A DNA stretch of 64,000 nucleotides from Pelosinus sp. UFO1 (GCF_000725345.1 NZ_CP008852.1:3774001-3838000); one strand, 5' to 3'; shown: positions 36,269 through 45,629, counted from the stretch's first letter. Translations and numbers: made by a program. Notes: a model not told the origin generated them from the sequence alone.

Positions 36269-37165
36269 TTAAATACCAAATTGATCGGTGTCAATCCACT
36301 CCATGCTTAGAAGAGACCAAAAATCAGTTGCAAGCTTATTCAAAACATAATCATATGGAAGCCAACCGTAACCTTGTTCACCCCAATTAATTCCCCAGGA
36401 ATTACGTATGAGTAAAGCTCCAGTCGTTTCTTGATTATATTTTGTATTTTTGATTTTTATAGTATCATCATAACCTACTGCAACAATTGCGTGTCCCCAC
36501 TGTGCCTGTTCACCTAAACCTGGATAAGGAATTCCACCAGGAATATCCGACTGTGTAAATGAGGAAAATCCATAAAAACCAAACATTGATGGAATACCAG
36601 CTACAAGATATTTTTTCACGCTATTTAATACTTCAGCAGATGGCTGATTCATACCTAACGAATCATGGCAAAAATATTGTAATGCCTCATAATTGTCTGC
36701 TACTGCATATATAAACGAGGACGGTTCCCTATCAAAATCGGGATCCTTATCAGTATATTCCCAGTAACTTTCCGATGGTACACCACAGGTTACTAGAGCA
36801 GCCATAGTATCCCGTAAATAGGCACCTTGATCACCTGTTACCTTTCTTAAATTACGAGCATTCTTATAAATAAAAAGCCGAGAAGCACCGATTTCTTTTG
36901 AAAAAGATCTACGCTCAAAATATTCAATGATACCCGCAGCCGCATGGGCAGTACATGAACCTAATTTTCCTTGGTCTTGTATTTTGGAGCACCACTGTCT
37001 TAAGTCTACCTTAGTTGGCAGCACAGAACTATCAGATTGTTTTAACTTTTGTATTACTGTCTCAATCTTAGGATGAATCTCTGTATAATCCCGCAAATCA
37101 GGTAATGGCGGTAGCCATCCCGTACCCACCAACCGATTGTCAGAAAGCATTACTTGACGGTTCAT
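36269..37165 (-). CDS. Papain-like C1 cysteine peptidase
   Basis: 298 residues, peptidase family C1. The catalytic set is complete: oxyanion Gln and nucleophile Cys in QDQGKLGSCTAHAAA (about residues 64-75), His in WGHAIVAVGYDD (about 227-238), Asn in IRNSWGINWGEQGYGWLPY (about 254-272). The prodomain-like N-terminus is short (about 50 residues), and no signal peptide is seen, so it may act in the cytoplasm, in the spore, or be released by lysis. C1 peptidases are uncommon in Firmicutes. Substrate unknown. AGGAGG before the ATG. Confidence 0.92.
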   Translation of the reverse strand: MNRQVMLSDNRLVGTGWLPPLPDLRDYTEIHPKIETVIQKLKQSDSSVLPTKVDLRQWCSKIQDQGKLGSCTAHAAAGIIEYFERRSFSKEIGASRLFIYKNARNLRKVTGDQGAYLRDTMAALVTCGVPSESYWEYTDKDPDFDREPSSFIYAVADNYEALQYFCHDSLGMNQPSAEVLNSVKKYLVAGIPSMFGFYGFSSFTQSDIPGGIPYPGLGEQAQWGHAIVAVGYDDTIKIKNTKYNQETTGALLIRNSWGINWGEQGYGWLPYDYVLNKLATDFWSLLSMEWIDTDQFGI

Positions 37166-37336
37166 ATTGAAACCTCCTAATTATAATTATTAAATAACCT
37201 ATAATTATTTTCTCTTTGCATTCTGGTAATCCCTTCTATTTTTTACCATTTTTGTTACAATATTAATAAATAAACATTAACATCCCTTCTCCTTGGTTAA
37301 CGGTTGATATTATTTTATAACGTCAACAACTAGAAA

Positions 37337-37371
37337 AGACCATGTTATTTTTGATAACATGGTCTTTCTTA
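37337..37371 (-). terminator. Terminator of the VOC gene
   Basis: 14-bp stem AAAGACCATGTTAT / ATAACATGGTCTTT with T-rich flanks on both strands; 13 bp past the VOC stop. Confidence 0.88.
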
Positions 37372-37383
37372 TAGTACTCAATA

Positions 37384-37773
37384 TTACTCGGTAATTTCTA
37401 CCCGATTTCCATCAGGATCTAATATACAACTTTCATAACAACCATCACCTGTTGTCCGTGGTTCACTAACAACTTGGAAGCCTTTATTCCGCAACTGTTC
37501 TGTCATTGCATCCACTTTCTCTTTGCTTCCCAATGAAAAAGCAATATGGGCATAGCCAGGATTTTGTCCATCACTATCACTTTTCTCCATTAAAAGTGAT
37601 GGTTTTTTCATTATTTCAAGTTTCGCCCCAGACTCAAATGCTATAAAATAGGATTCAAAATTTGTCTTAGGATTTACATACTTACTGCTTACTTTTCCAC
37701 CAAAAAGCTCTTCATAAAACCTTTTCATATTTTCTAACTTACCTGTCCACAAAGCTACATGTTCTATTCTCAC
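37384..37773 (-). CDS. VOC family (glyoxalase-like) protein
   Basis: 129 residues, vicinal oxygen chelate fold, two beta-alpha-beta-beta-beta units. Candidate metal ligands: His in RIEHVALWT, Glu in AKLEIMKKP, His in PGYAHIAFSLG and Glu in GNRVEITE, arranged like glyoxalase I (H/E, H/E). That makes a lyase/isomerase activity on a thiol adduct possible. GTG start with GGAGG nine bases upstream. Single gene between a terminator and an R1 repeat. Confidence 0.85.
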   Translation of the reverse strand: MRIEHVALWTGKLENMKRFYEELFGGKVSSKYVNPKTNFESYFIAFESGAKLEIMKKPSLLMEKSDSDGQNPGYAHIAFSLGSKEKVDAMTEQLRNKGFQVVSEPRTTGDGCYESCILDPDGNRVEITE

Positions 37774-37808
37774 AGTACAGTACCTCCATTTATGTTACTC
37801 AGCCGTTT

Positions 37809-37894
37809 TTCTTTCAAAACAGTACCCATATTTCTATCCTATTTACCATTGAAATACAAAACTCCTGCAGGTCTGAGTGCTTTACAGGAGTTCA
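37809..37894 (-). repeat. R1 repeat copy k (full length terminator)
   Basis: Full tail (CTTTCAAAACAGTACCC, TATTTCTATCC, TTTACCATTGAAATACAAA) and hairpin ACTCCTGCAGG / CTTTACAGGAGT. It begins 3 bp past the stop of the gene at 37897. Confidence 0.8.
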
Positions 37895-37896
37895 TC

Positions 37897-38202
37897 TCAT
37901 TCGCTGATCACTTTCTTTTTGCTATCTACTAGCAAGCATGTAGGATCTCCTAGTATGGCATCCTTAATTTGTTTCTTTTTATCCATGTGGTGGCCACTCG
38001 ATATATCAATCGAGGTGCTTCCATTTTCCCTAAAATGAAAATCTACATAAAAGTGGGAACCGTCAGCTTCTATTTCTACCCTATGTCGGTATCCCCCTTT
38101 ATGAATCATATTTGATACGGTGAATTCTTGATAATTTACCGTACAGAATTTTTTAATAGTAGAAACAATTATTTCTCGGTTTAACATTTTTTCTCTACTC
38201 AC
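37897..38202 (-). CDS. Small cytoplasmic protein of unknown function
   Basis: About 101 residues, no signal or membrane segment. The sequence (IVSTIKKFCTVNYQEFTVSN, then GGYRHRVEIEADGSHFYVDF, SSGHHMDKKKQIKDAILGD) suggests a compact alpha/beta fold. I do not recognise the family. GTG at 38202 is chosen because ATAGGAG lies 7 bp upstream; an in-frame ATG at 38223 overlaps that site. Stand-alone between two R1 copies. Confidence 0.6.
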   Translation of the reverse strand: MSREKMLNREIIVSTIKKFCTVNYQEFTVSNMIHKGGYRHRVEIEADGSHFYVDFHFRENGSTSIDISSGHHMDKKKQIKDAILGDPTCLLVDSKKKVISE

Positions 38203-38351
38203 GGTATTACTCCTATCATTCATATGTTCACTATTTTAAACTATTTGTCACACGGCATTTATAATATACTGATCAATTCGCAACGTCAATACCTAGATTC
38301 TTCTTTTCATCAGCTCAATTTTTAAAATAAGATCCTACTAGGGCCTGTTTT

Positions 38352-38408
38352 ATTACCATAAGAATGTAAAATTCCTGCAAGGCTAAGCTGCTTTGCAGGA
38401 ATTTGTGA
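38352..38408 (-). repeat. R1 repeat copy l (terminator-type)
   Basis: Arms ATTCCTGCAAGG / TTTGCAGGAAT: the ACTCC to ATTCC change on one arm is matched by GGAGT to GGAAT on the other, a compensatory pair. It lies 43 bp past the stop of the gene at 38451. Confidence 0.8.
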
Positions 38409-38450
38409 TTATATGTTTTTCGTCAGCTCTTCTTATTCTTACTATCTTTC

Positions 38451-39032
38451 TTAAATTAATGAACCAATAGTACTTTGAATTTCTTTCACGCATTTTTCAA
38501 AAGCGCCGCGTTTGGCTCGCAATTCACTTGTATCTGAGTCATCTTCCTTAGTTACATCCGCCGCTTTTATTATTGATGAATCATTGACTAAAAACGTTTT
38601 CACGCTAATAGAGGCTCTTGTCCGTTCCGTCTGAACCCATCCCCCCCAACCACCGCGTCCTTGCTTTGTCTTTTCCACAACAGGACTATTTACAATCAAA
38701 AACAAAACTTTGTTATAGCCACTATATTTTACGAAATCGTTTAAATCTTGTTTAGTTAGTTTCTGCTCCTCTAAATAGCCTTTGTCAAGCCAATATGTTT
38801 GGTACATACTCTGTATTTCTGTACCGGAAATCACTTTTTTACTTTTCCCTTCGGTATTGAATGTCTCGTCTACATATTTAAAAAAGTCCGGAGTCTTAAC
38901 GGCTGCATCTCCTACAATGACAACACAAGTATCTTTTGGTGTTGGATTCAAAAGATTTATTTCGGCGAACGCAGGTGTCATGGATAATAGTAAAAAAGCA
39001 ATTGTCATTAAAGAGCAAATAAATTTCCTCAT
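38451..39032 (-). CDS. Exported protein of unknown function
   Basis: 193 residues with a Sec signal peptide (MRKFICSLMTIAFLLLSMTP, cleavage after AFA). The mature part reads like a Rossmann-type sandwich (CVVIVGDAAVKTPDFFKYVD, KVLFLIVNSPVVEK), with a Gly/Trp-rich loop (RGGWGGW). The family is not recognised, though similar exported proteins are common in Negativicutes as far as I recall. AGGAGG-like site (TGGAGG). It lies downstream of another exported protein gene (39166) on the same strand, 133 bp apart. Confidence 0.65.
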   Translation of the reverse strand: MRKFICSLMTIAFLLLSMTPAFAEINLLNPTPKDTCVVIVGDAAVKTPDFFKYVDETFNTEGKSKKVISGTEIQSMYQTYWLDKGYLEEQKLTKQDLNDFVKYSGYNKVLFLIVNSPVVEKTKQGRGGWGGWVQTERTRASISVKTFLVNDSSIIKAADVTKEDDSDTSELRAKRGAFEKCVKEIQSTIGSLI

Positions 39033-39165
39033 ATTTTGATTCCTCCATTTTTTTCTTTTTAAGTTATATATTGCATATTCGAGTATTAATAATTAATCCC
39101 TTCTACTGATTTTGGTCTTTATGGAATAAACTACGAATCGCCAAGAAGCTCTACCCAATCCCAAA

Positions 39166-39969
39166 CTAGTTCATTTCAATAAATTTGCAGTCGTAACCGC
39201 CATCAGTGTTAATTATGTAACTATGAAAAACCAGCCGCAGATTATCTTCTACCATCGTCCCTTTGTAATCGATATTACCTTTAGGAAAAGTTAACGAGAA
39301 TGTGACTTCTCCATTTTTCACTGAATATTTTCCTTTGCCTGACGGTGCTAATGCCAGCGATTTATACACATCTGGCAAACGATCATCTAGCGGACTAAAG
39401 TAACTACTTACTGTCCCATCAGGAAAAAACCTATAATAATAGTAGTAATAATGACCCTGACCATGATATGAAACAGCTTGGTATAGTCCATTAAATTTTA
39501 TTTTCCCTGCATCGACAGCTGGCAGTGCAGGCTGGGAGCCACGCGCCGCAACGGTAGTGTTCTTTTGAGCACCAAGATTCTTTATAAATGTATCTAATAG
39601 TTCGGTATCTACAAGCGCCTTAATTTTAACTTTTATCTCCATACCATTGCCTATCTGTGTCCTTTTGGTCTCTAAAACGTTTACTTTAATGGCTCCGGCA
39701 GATAAGGCAACTAATTTGTCATCTGTTACTTGAAAATTTTCAACACTGGTAAAGCTTGCAATATACGTTCCAGCCTGTTCTATAGCATTTCTTTTGGCCT
39801 TTAGTAAAGCTCTATCCTCAGCTATTGATGGTGTGTCATTATCGCCCATTTGATAAACACCTTCTGCAAAGATTTCTACTGATTGAGCAAACGCGGTTGG
39901 TGTTAATGCCAAAACTACTACTACTACTAATGTCATTATCCATGTCCGCTTACAATGAATATTTCCCAT
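39166..39969 (-). CDS. Exported LPP20-like protein
   Basis: 267 residues with a signal peptide (cleavage after AFA, about residue 28). The N-terminal half (VEIFAEGVYQMGDNDTPSIA, LLKAKRNAIEQAGTYI, AGAIKVNVLETKRT, IKVKIKALVDTELL) matches the LPP20-type domain seen in many diderm exported proteins: a charged helix rich in A/E/K/R and a following beta sheet. The C-terminal half has a Tyr run (GQGHYYYYYYRFFPDGT) and a beta-rich fold. Function unknown; likely periplasmic or outer-membrane associated. Confidence 0.7.
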   Translation of the reverse strand: MGNIHCKRTWIMTLVVVVVLALTPTAFAQSVEIFAEGVYQMGDNDTPSIAEDRALLKAKRNAIEQAGTYIASFTSVENFQVTDDKLVALSAGAIKVNVLETKRTQIGNGMEIKVKIKALVDTELLDTFIKNLGAQKNTTVAARGSQPALPAVDAGKIKFNGLYQAVSYHGQGHYYYYYYRFFPDGTVSSYFSPLDDRLPDVYKSLALAPSGKGKYSVKNGEVTFSLTFPKGNIDYKGTMVEDNLRLVFHSYIINTDGGYDCKFIEMN

Positions 39970-40100
39970 AAAACACCGCCTTAAATAAATTCAATGATGA
40001 TCTTTCCCCTAATCCGCAGGAAAGGCTTTCTTGATTCAATCCTATCTTCTTGTTTGGTAAGACCGCTATCATAATTAGAAGCCATTTCTTGAACAATATT

Positions 40101-40170
40101 CCATGTTTCTATTCTATTTACCATTAAAATACAAAAATCCTGCAAAACTAGGCTGCTTTGCAGGAGTAAT
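40101..40170 (-). repeat. R1 repeat copy m (terminator-type)
   Basis: Contains TTTCTATTCTATTTACC, AAAATACAAA and hairpin ATCCTGCAAA / TTTGCAGGAG. It begins 4 bp past the stop of the second CBO0543 gene. Confidence 0.8.
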
Positions 40171-40173
40171 ATT

Positions 40174-40815
40174 TTAGTTTTCATTATCATCTTTATTTTC
40201 TTCTAAATCAGGCAGCCGTTTAGCTGCTGGCTGGGGAATAGGGGTAAAATTTTTAGAGGATGAAAAATTAGTCGAGTTTTCTTGGACGGTTTTTTCTACT
40301 AATTGAATGGCTAATCTAGATGTAACAGACACAATCATCATAAGAAAGAAAAAATAACTAAAGCTCCAGTTATAGTAAGCTTTTATATCAAAAAACTGAA
40401 ATGCTGGTGATATACCAAAACTAAATAAGATGGATCCTAATGCCGACCATATAAGATATTTTGACCAGGAAGAGCCATATTGCTGGGCAAACATGAGCAG
40501 AATAGGAACAACTGTAAAGTCTATGGGAAAAACTCCTGGAACAATTGGAAATAGCCTTATGTTGTGTTGCCAAAGTCCAATAGAATAACCTGCGATATCT
40601 ATAAAAACTGCCTGCACAGCTACGAAGGAACCAAAAAGAACAATTTCAAATGTTCTGGCTTTATCTAGTAATTTTAGCCATATTACATATAAGACAAATA
40701 AAAAGATAAGCGACCCCCACCATTGATATGAAAAAAGCTCCTCCGTAATATAGCGATTCCATGTTATATTCCAAATTTGAAGTTGAAGCTGATGAAACAG
40801 TTCATTAGGATTCAT
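40174..40815 (-). CDS. CBO0543 family membrane protein (paralogue)
   Basis: 213 residues, five hydrophobic helices and a polar C-terminal tail of about 40 residues rich in Asn/Asp/Glu/Pro. Same family as 605-1234; the two share WNRYITEELFS-like starts, the LLDKAR/LIDKSR loop, the YSIGLW/TNVGLW turn and the R-L-x-[IV]-[QW] late helix. Function unknown, linked to spore-formers. GGAGGT precedes the ATG. Monocistronic and, like its paralogue, ended by an R1 repeat. Confidence 0.78.
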   Translation of the reverse strand: MNPNELFHQLQLQIWNITWNRYITEELFSYQWWGSLIFLFVLYVIWLKLLDKARTFEIVLFGSFVAVQAVFIDIAGYSIGLWQHNIRLFPIVPGVFPIDFTVVPILLMFAQQYGSSWSKYLIWSALGSILFSFGISPAFQFFDIKAYYNWSFSYFFFLMMIVSVTSRLAIQLVEKTVQENSTNFSSSKNFTPIPQPAAKRLPDLEENKDDNEN

Positions 40816-40902
40816 AATACACCTCCAGAAATAGTCTGTGTAAATAATGCCTTAAGCATGCGCTGAGCGTATGAATATAAAATCATCCAGCTCCTAAAAA
40901 AA

Positions 40903-40932
40903 TACAAAAAAACCCGCATCTTAGGCGGGTTT
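40903..40932 (-). terminator. Terminator of the GNAT gene
   Basis: Stem AACCCGC / GCGGGTT (loop ATCTTAG) with TTTTTTTG on the minus strand, 38 bp past the GNAT stop codon. Confidence 0.85.
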
Positions 40933-40969
40933 AGACTAATGAATGTTGTACTCTCTTTCTATAAAAGCA

Positions 40970-41386
40970 TTATATTCTTCGATTTGTGACCAGACACATC
41001 CTTATATAACTCTTACCATCCTTTTCAAAAACTTTCCCTTCTTCATTCATACCAAATTTCTTATAGAAAGATATCTTTTCTGTTCTGGCATGACACCATA
41101 TACGCTCAATACCTAGATTTACAACCTCCGTTATCACATATTGCAATAACTTCGTTCCATATCCCCCTTTCTGCCTTTTGGTGTCCGTAGCAAACTTTCG
41201 AATTTGAGCCTCTTTATCGTTTAAAAATAATGAAATCACGGAAACAAGTTCCTCTTCTATATACAATCCATAGTGAATTCCTTCATGATCATCTTTTAAT
41301 TTTATATAGTCAATATCCTTATCCGGCCACATGACCTTTTGTCTTAAGTCCCATGTTTGCTGCGCATCTATCCTTTTAATCTCCAT
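40970..41386 (-). CDS. GNAT family N-acetyltransferase (ElaA/YjcF-like)
   Basis: About 138 residues. Acetyl-CoA loop at RQKGGYGTKLLQYVITE (R/Q-x-x-G-x-G), followed by the IWCHARTEKISFYKKFGM block typical of the YitI/ElaA-like subgroup, where AR-x5-FY-x3-G contacts the substrate. Residues IRKFATDTKRQKGGYG match that group closely. Substrate unknown. ATG at 41386 is chosen with GGGTGA upstream; an ATG at 41398 and a longer frame to 41437 are also possible. Confidence 0.85.
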   Translation of the reverse strand: MEIKRIDAQQTWDLRQKVMWPDKDIDYIKLKDDHEGIHYGLYIEEELVSVISLFLNDKEAQIRKFATDTKRQKGGYGTKLLQYVITEVVNLGIERIWCHARTEKISFYKKFGMNEEGKVFEKDGKSYIRMCLVTNRRI

Positions 41387-41621
41387 CAATTCACCCATCC
41401 CAATATTGTGTTTTTCATTAAAACCATCTTTAAGCACCTCAATAAGTGCTCATTTTGATTCGGCGTTTGCCTTATGAAGCTTTTTTATCTCATTTATAAA
41501 ATTTAAAAGTGCGTTTCCATATTCATCATAGTTGACGTCGCATACTTCTTCCACTAATGCTTAGAAGAGTCACTTAAAACAGCGTTATGAACGAAAATCT
41601 TCTCAGTTGCTTAGTTTAGTC

Positions 41622-44108
41622 TTATATGATTTTAATAAAATGATTATCTTCAATTTTATAGCTAGCATCTGAGAATGCAAAAGTATTAACCTTATCACCA
41701 GTAACATACCAATTTGTAATAGTTAAGGTGCCACTATTAGCAATACCATTTCTTTGATAATCAATTACCAGATCATTGCTATTATGCTTAATATTGAATG
41801 CGAAATCATCAAGTATAGTATTGAAACATACTTTATCTTGGCTTTCACTACCAATAATAGTGTCCTTGCCAAAGCTTCCATTAAATACAAAGCTATCAGC
41901 GCCTGCTCCACCAAAGAGTAAATCGTTACCAGTACCAGATACTAATGTATCATTGCCCGCCGAGCCTACCAAAATGTTACCTTTAAATTTATATTTAGGG
42001 TCATCAATAGCAGTCACAATACCTGCCCCTGCACGCACATGATATGTTTCATCATCCAAATACAAACGTCCATTGGTAAATTGAAAGTCAATCTGATCGT
42101 TTGTTCTACCGAAACTATCAAAAGCATTTTTGAAGGTTACCGATGCGGTTTTATCCCCTAGATCATCTGTCATGATGATACTATTACCATTTTGCGACCA
42201 TTTCATATCTGCAAAGCGTATTTCATCAGCAAAGTTAAGCACTACACTGCTATCCTTATCCAGAGCACCATCAAAGTTCACAATATCATTACCGAAGTTT
42301 GTGAAATTTCGTTCCCATTTAATTTGGGCATTGCCTTTGACACTATTATTAATAATGAAAGTATCATTTCCTTCATTCCCCATTAGTATGTCATTACCAG
42401 CAGACCATATTAAGGTATCGTCCCCTGAACCGCCGCATAATACATCTGAACCCACACCGCCGTCTAAATAATCATTACCGGCACCACCAAATAGTATATC
42501 ATTGCCTTCGTCACCATAAATTGTATCATTTCCAGCATCACCAGCTAAATAATCATCACCAGCACCGCCATAGATAGTATCGTTGCCTGCACCACCTGAT
42601 AACATATCCCCGCCCTTGCCGCCAGCAATCGTATCATTACCGTTACCACTAAGCACAAAGGTATCTTTGTCGCCAGTTTTAATAATATCATCACCATCAG
42701 TGCCAATTTTTTTTTCTTCAGAGAGGGTTAACTGGGAACCATCCCATACTTTTTTGGGTGCATCATAATCGCGGAAAACCGCTGACCCAAGACCAATCGC
42801 ACCATCTAGTTTCTTCAAGCCTACAGCAGTACCTGACCATAATGCATCTGATTGATCAGGTTCATGACGATCGAAACGAGTCACATGAATATCACCAATA
42901 TTAGGAAACAGCCCCAATGGATCCTTTGGCAAATTAGAAGGGGTAGTAATATTTGCAGAATTAATAGGCTTAAATGCAATATATTCTAAATCTTGTAAAT
43001 CCTCCCGCGCGGTTAGTAAATAAGGAACCTTCATATTAACACCTACATGTCCATCCTTATCTGGATCGCTATTGTAGTTCACAGCACCAACAGGATCGAG
43101 TTCGGTAATTAAATTAACAATATTGCTGAAATCTTGCGCTTTGAAAGTGCCAACAATCATTTTCGCTTCGTCAGCCCTTTGTAATGCTGTGCCAAAGTGT
43201 AATTTTACTGTTCCACCAGTAGGCAGATGAATTGATTCCCCAGCCAAAAGTTGTTCTTCGGCATAAAGTTTAAGTTGGCGCAACATACCAGGGCCTGCCT
43301 GCGCCATAGTTGGCAACGCTTTACCTGTATCGATAAAATACATACCTGACATCATTTGTGCTAAACCACCACCTAATGAATGTCCAGCAACTGAAATCCC
43401 ATACCCCTTGGAAACGTAATTACTTTCTACATCATCAACTATCTTTTTAAATTCTTTATATCCTTCACGCATTTGTGGTGGAATTATCCCAAGGCCGATC
43501 TCTAAGTCAGCAAGACCATCCTTACTGAGCCACAATGGGCTTAATTTGCTATTTGGCTGCGTACCTTCTAAGGTAATAACAACTTCCTTATTAGCTCCAT
43601 CCACATAGGTACGGCTATTAAAGCCATGAGATGTTTCAATATCCAAATGAGAAACTAATTTCCACTTATCAGTGATATTAGTATTTGTGTCGGTCTTTGC
43701 TTTGTAAATCAACCAAGACATATCTCCAAGTGATGCTCCACTATGGTAATGTGTTTCTGTGATTATTTTATCTGGTTGAGCATTAATATTACCTGGTAAT
43801 TGATCAAATTGGGGAGCTGTTGTACTACTTGGAATTCCATTAAATACATTCAATATATTATCCGCAGTAATTGTTGCAATACCTTGTACAATATTTACAG
43901 CGTCACTCACAACATGTGGACCGTTTTGCCCAAAAATAGCATGGCTTGTGTCTTTAATAGCCTCTTTAATTAATTTGGTGGGTCCTTGGTTAATCAAATG
44001 TGATACTTGCCCACTGATTGTAGCTTCTAAATCTTTGACAAGAACATCTAAGTCGTTATATACACCATCATTTAATAGTTTATTATCAATATTACTTGAA
44101 ACTACCAT
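41622..44108 (-). CDS. RTX-repeat lipase/hydrolase
   Basis: 828 residues. N-terminal part (~1-110) of unknown fold, then a class 3 lipase-like alpha/beta hydrolase with nucleophile elbow SVAGHSLGGGLAQMMSG (about 235-250), and a C-terminal block of hemolysin-type calcium-binding nonapeptides (about 480-570: GGAGNDTIYGGAGDDYLAG, GDEGNDILFGGAGNDYLDGG, GNEGNDTFII) with a further pair (SAGNDTLVSGTGNDLLFGG) near 740. The end (KIEDNHFIKII) fits an RTX/type I secretion tail. No secretion genes are nearby. AGGAGG before ATG at 44108; the frame is open 26 codons further up without support. Fits an outer-membrane Firmicute. Confidence 0.92.
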   Translation of the reverse strand: MVVSSNIDNKLLNDGVYNDLDVLVKDLEATISGQVSHLINQGPTKLIKEAIKDTSHAIFGQNGPHVVSDAVNIVQGIATITADNILNVFNGIPSSTTAPQFDQLPGNINAQPDKIITETHYHSGASLGDMSWLIYKAKTDTNTNITDKWKLVSHLDIETSHGFNSRTYVDGANKEVVITLEGTQPNSKLSPLWLSKDGLADLEIGLGIIPPQMREGYKEFKKIVDDVESNYVSKGYGISVAGHSLGGGLAQMMSGMYFIDTGKALPTMAQAGPGMLRQLKLYAEEQLLAGESIHLPTGGTVKLHFGTALQRADEAKMIVGTFKAQDFSNIVNLITELDPVGAVNYNSDPDKDGHVGVNMKVPYLLTAREDLQDLEYIAFKPINSANITTPSNLPKDPLGLFPNIGDIHVTRFDRHEPDQSDALWSGTAVGLKKLDGAIGLGSAVFRDYDAPKKVWDGSQLTLSEEKKIGTDGDDIIKTGDKDTFVLSGNGNDTIAGGKGGDMLSGGAGNDTIYGGAGDDYLAGDAGNDTIYGDEGNDILFGGAGNDYLDGGVGSDVLCGGSGDDTLIWSAGNDILMGNEGNDTFIINNSVKGNAQIKWERNFTNFGNDIVNFDGALDKDSSVVLNFADEIRFADMKWSQNGNSIIMTDDLGDKTASVTFKNAFDSFGRTNDQIDFQFTNGRLYLDDETYHVRAGAGIVTAIDDPKYKFKGNILVGSAGNDTLVSGTGNDLLFGGAGADSFVFNGSFGKDTIIGSESQDKVCFNTILDDFAFNIKHNSNDLVIDYQRNGIANSGTLTITNWYVTGDKVNTFAFSDASYKIEDNHFIKII

Positions 44109-44727
44109 GTTATATTTCCACCTCCTTTTCTTATTGAGTGTACTTCTTGATTTTTCTCCATCTTCACAAGTAAGATCCCCTTTCATCGCTTTATTTTTAA
44201 ATTAGCCATACTACTCAATTAAAACAAATTATTTAAAGAGTACAGTGCAACAAATGCTTTCAGCTACCCTCTTAACTTTTTAAAACAAAGGCGACCATTC
44301 CTAAATTGGAATGGCCGGTTATAATACTAGCTCCAAACAGCCCAAGTATCCAAATAAATGCCATTCTTCATTACTTTGAATATTACATTTACAATCCACT
44401 TGAATTACTTCAACTGCTATTACATATAAAATAACTATATGAATTTGTTTTTATGTATTTTTTTGGATATTACGTGCTTATTATATCGTGACTTTCAGTA
44501 GCTGACAATATTGTTGTTGCATAATTCAGATTATTTTTTTCTGTTAACTATGTAGCCTATCGCAAGCCCCATTGTGTTGCCAGCAATTCATCATGAGCCC
44601 CTTGTTCAATAAATTACTCATAGATCTTATACTCTAATATGATTAGAACATCATACTGTAGAACCGGTGGACAAGCATAATAGTAGCAAACGGAGCTAAA
44701 TATTAAGAGAGTAAGCCTCTATCCTTA
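44109..44727. other. Intergenic region upstream of the RTX lipase
   Basis: About 620 bp without a credible gene. A small inverted repeat (CCATTCC 44295-44301, GGAATGG 44308-44314) lies 190 bp upstream of the lipase start and could be a leader hairpin on the minus strand. Otherwise AT-rich spacer that must hold the lipase promoter. Confidence 0.5.
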
Positions 44728-44756
44728 TTGACAATGCTATTTGAGACTGCTAAAAT
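44728..44756 (+). promoter_or_regulatory. Promoter of xpt operon
   Basis: TTGACA (44728-44733), 17-bp spacer, TAAAAT (44751-44756). The transcript would start about 10 bases before the purine aptamer. Confidence 0.8.
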
Positions 44757-44774
44757 AAACCTCATGTTAATAGT

Positions 44775-44840
44775 CTCGTATAATTTTGGGGATATGGCCC
44801 AGAAGTTTCTACCGGCAGCCGTAAATTGCCTGTCTACGAG
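44775..44840 (+). ncRNA. Purine riboswitch, guanine class
   Basis: P1 is a perfect CTCGTA / TACGAG pair. Conserved core bases are present: TATAATTTTGGGGATATGG, the P2/P3 loops, GTTTCTACCGG...CCGTAAATTGCC and GTCTACGAG. The base that sets specificity is C (GTC-TACG), which means guanine/hypoxanthine rather than adenine. It controls xpt and the purine permease through the terminator at 44961-45030. Confidence 0.95.
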
Positions 44841-44960
44841 TGAAAGTGTATCTAGGCTCTACACCATTAGAATTTACTTTAAACTTGTTTATTGGTAAAT
44901 TTTAGCGGAGTCGTGACCAAGGTGGTACAAGTAGTAATACACTACACCTGCAGGGATAAA

Positions 44961-45030
44961 AGCCTTGACGGGGAATTTTCGCTCATTTTCTAGAAAGCGA
45001 GGTTCCCTGTCAGGGCTTTTTTTATTTTTT
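44961..45030 (+). terminator. Riboswitch-controlled terminator
   Basis: Stem AGCCTTGACGGGGAA / TTCCCTGTCAGGGCT (two G-U pairs) with an inner GCTC/GAGC-like stem, then seven T. Expected to form when guanine is bound, stopping transcription 30 bp before xpt. Confidence 0.9.
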
Positions 45031-45059
45031 CCTATAAGCGAAAAAACGAAGGAGGCTTT

Positions 45060-45629
45060 ATGGATTTATTAAAAAAAAGAATTCAGTCAGACGGCCAAGT
45101 TTTAAATGACTCATTACTCAAAGTTGACTCCTTTTTAAACCAGCAGATGGACCCCCAACTTATGCTAAAAATGGGAGAGGAATTCGCTAAACGTTTTCAA
45201 GGGGAATCAATTACGAAAATATTGACTATTGAATCCTCCGGCATCGCAGTATCCATAATGACAGGCTTGTTCCTTAATGTACCAGTCGTATTTGCCAGAA
45301 AGAAAAAGTCGGTGGTTTCCAATGAGGCCTTATATTGTACCAAAGTCTATTCTTTTACCAAACGCGAAAGCAATGACATTATTGTCTCTAAGAACTTTCT
45401 TCAAGAGGACGATAAAGTGCTTATTATCGATGATTTTTTAGCCAACGGGGAAGCTGCCACTGGCTTAGCAACGATTGTTGAGCAGGCAAAGGCAAAGGTA
45501 ATCGGCATCGGCATTGTGATAGAAAAAGCTTTCCAGCCCGGTGCTCAAAAATTAATGCAAGCTGGATATCGTGTAGAATCTTTAGCTCGAATAGGTTCGT
45601 TCTCAAATGGACAAGTTAATTTTTTATAA
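45060..45629 (+). CDS. xpt: Xanthine phosphoribosyltransferase
   Basis: 189 residues, the normal length for Xpt, which makes XMP from xanthine and PRPP in purine salvage. Blocks: [52 protein letters not shown], and the PRPP loop [18 protein letters not shown]. Behind a guanine-class riboswitch and 24 bp before the permease gene, the same order as xpt-pbuX in Bacillus. GGAGG site 5' of the ATG. Confidence 0.96.
   Translation: MDLLKKRIQSDGQVLNDSLLKVDSFLNQQMDPQLMLKMGEEFAKRFQGESITKILTIESSGIAVSIMTGLFLNVPVVFARKKKSVVSNEALYCTKVYSFTKRESNDIIVSKNFLQEDDKVLIIDDFLANGEAATGLATIVEQAKAKVIGIGIVIEKAFQPGAQKLMQAGYRVESLARIGSFSNGQVNFL

Noticed and set aside
39981..40190. 69-codon minus-strand frame
   Set aside because: It translates R1 copy m and spacer; no ribosome site and no family.
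44775..44840. Adenine-type purine riboswitch
   Set aside because: The specificity base is C, not T, and the genes are for xanthine/guanine salvage.
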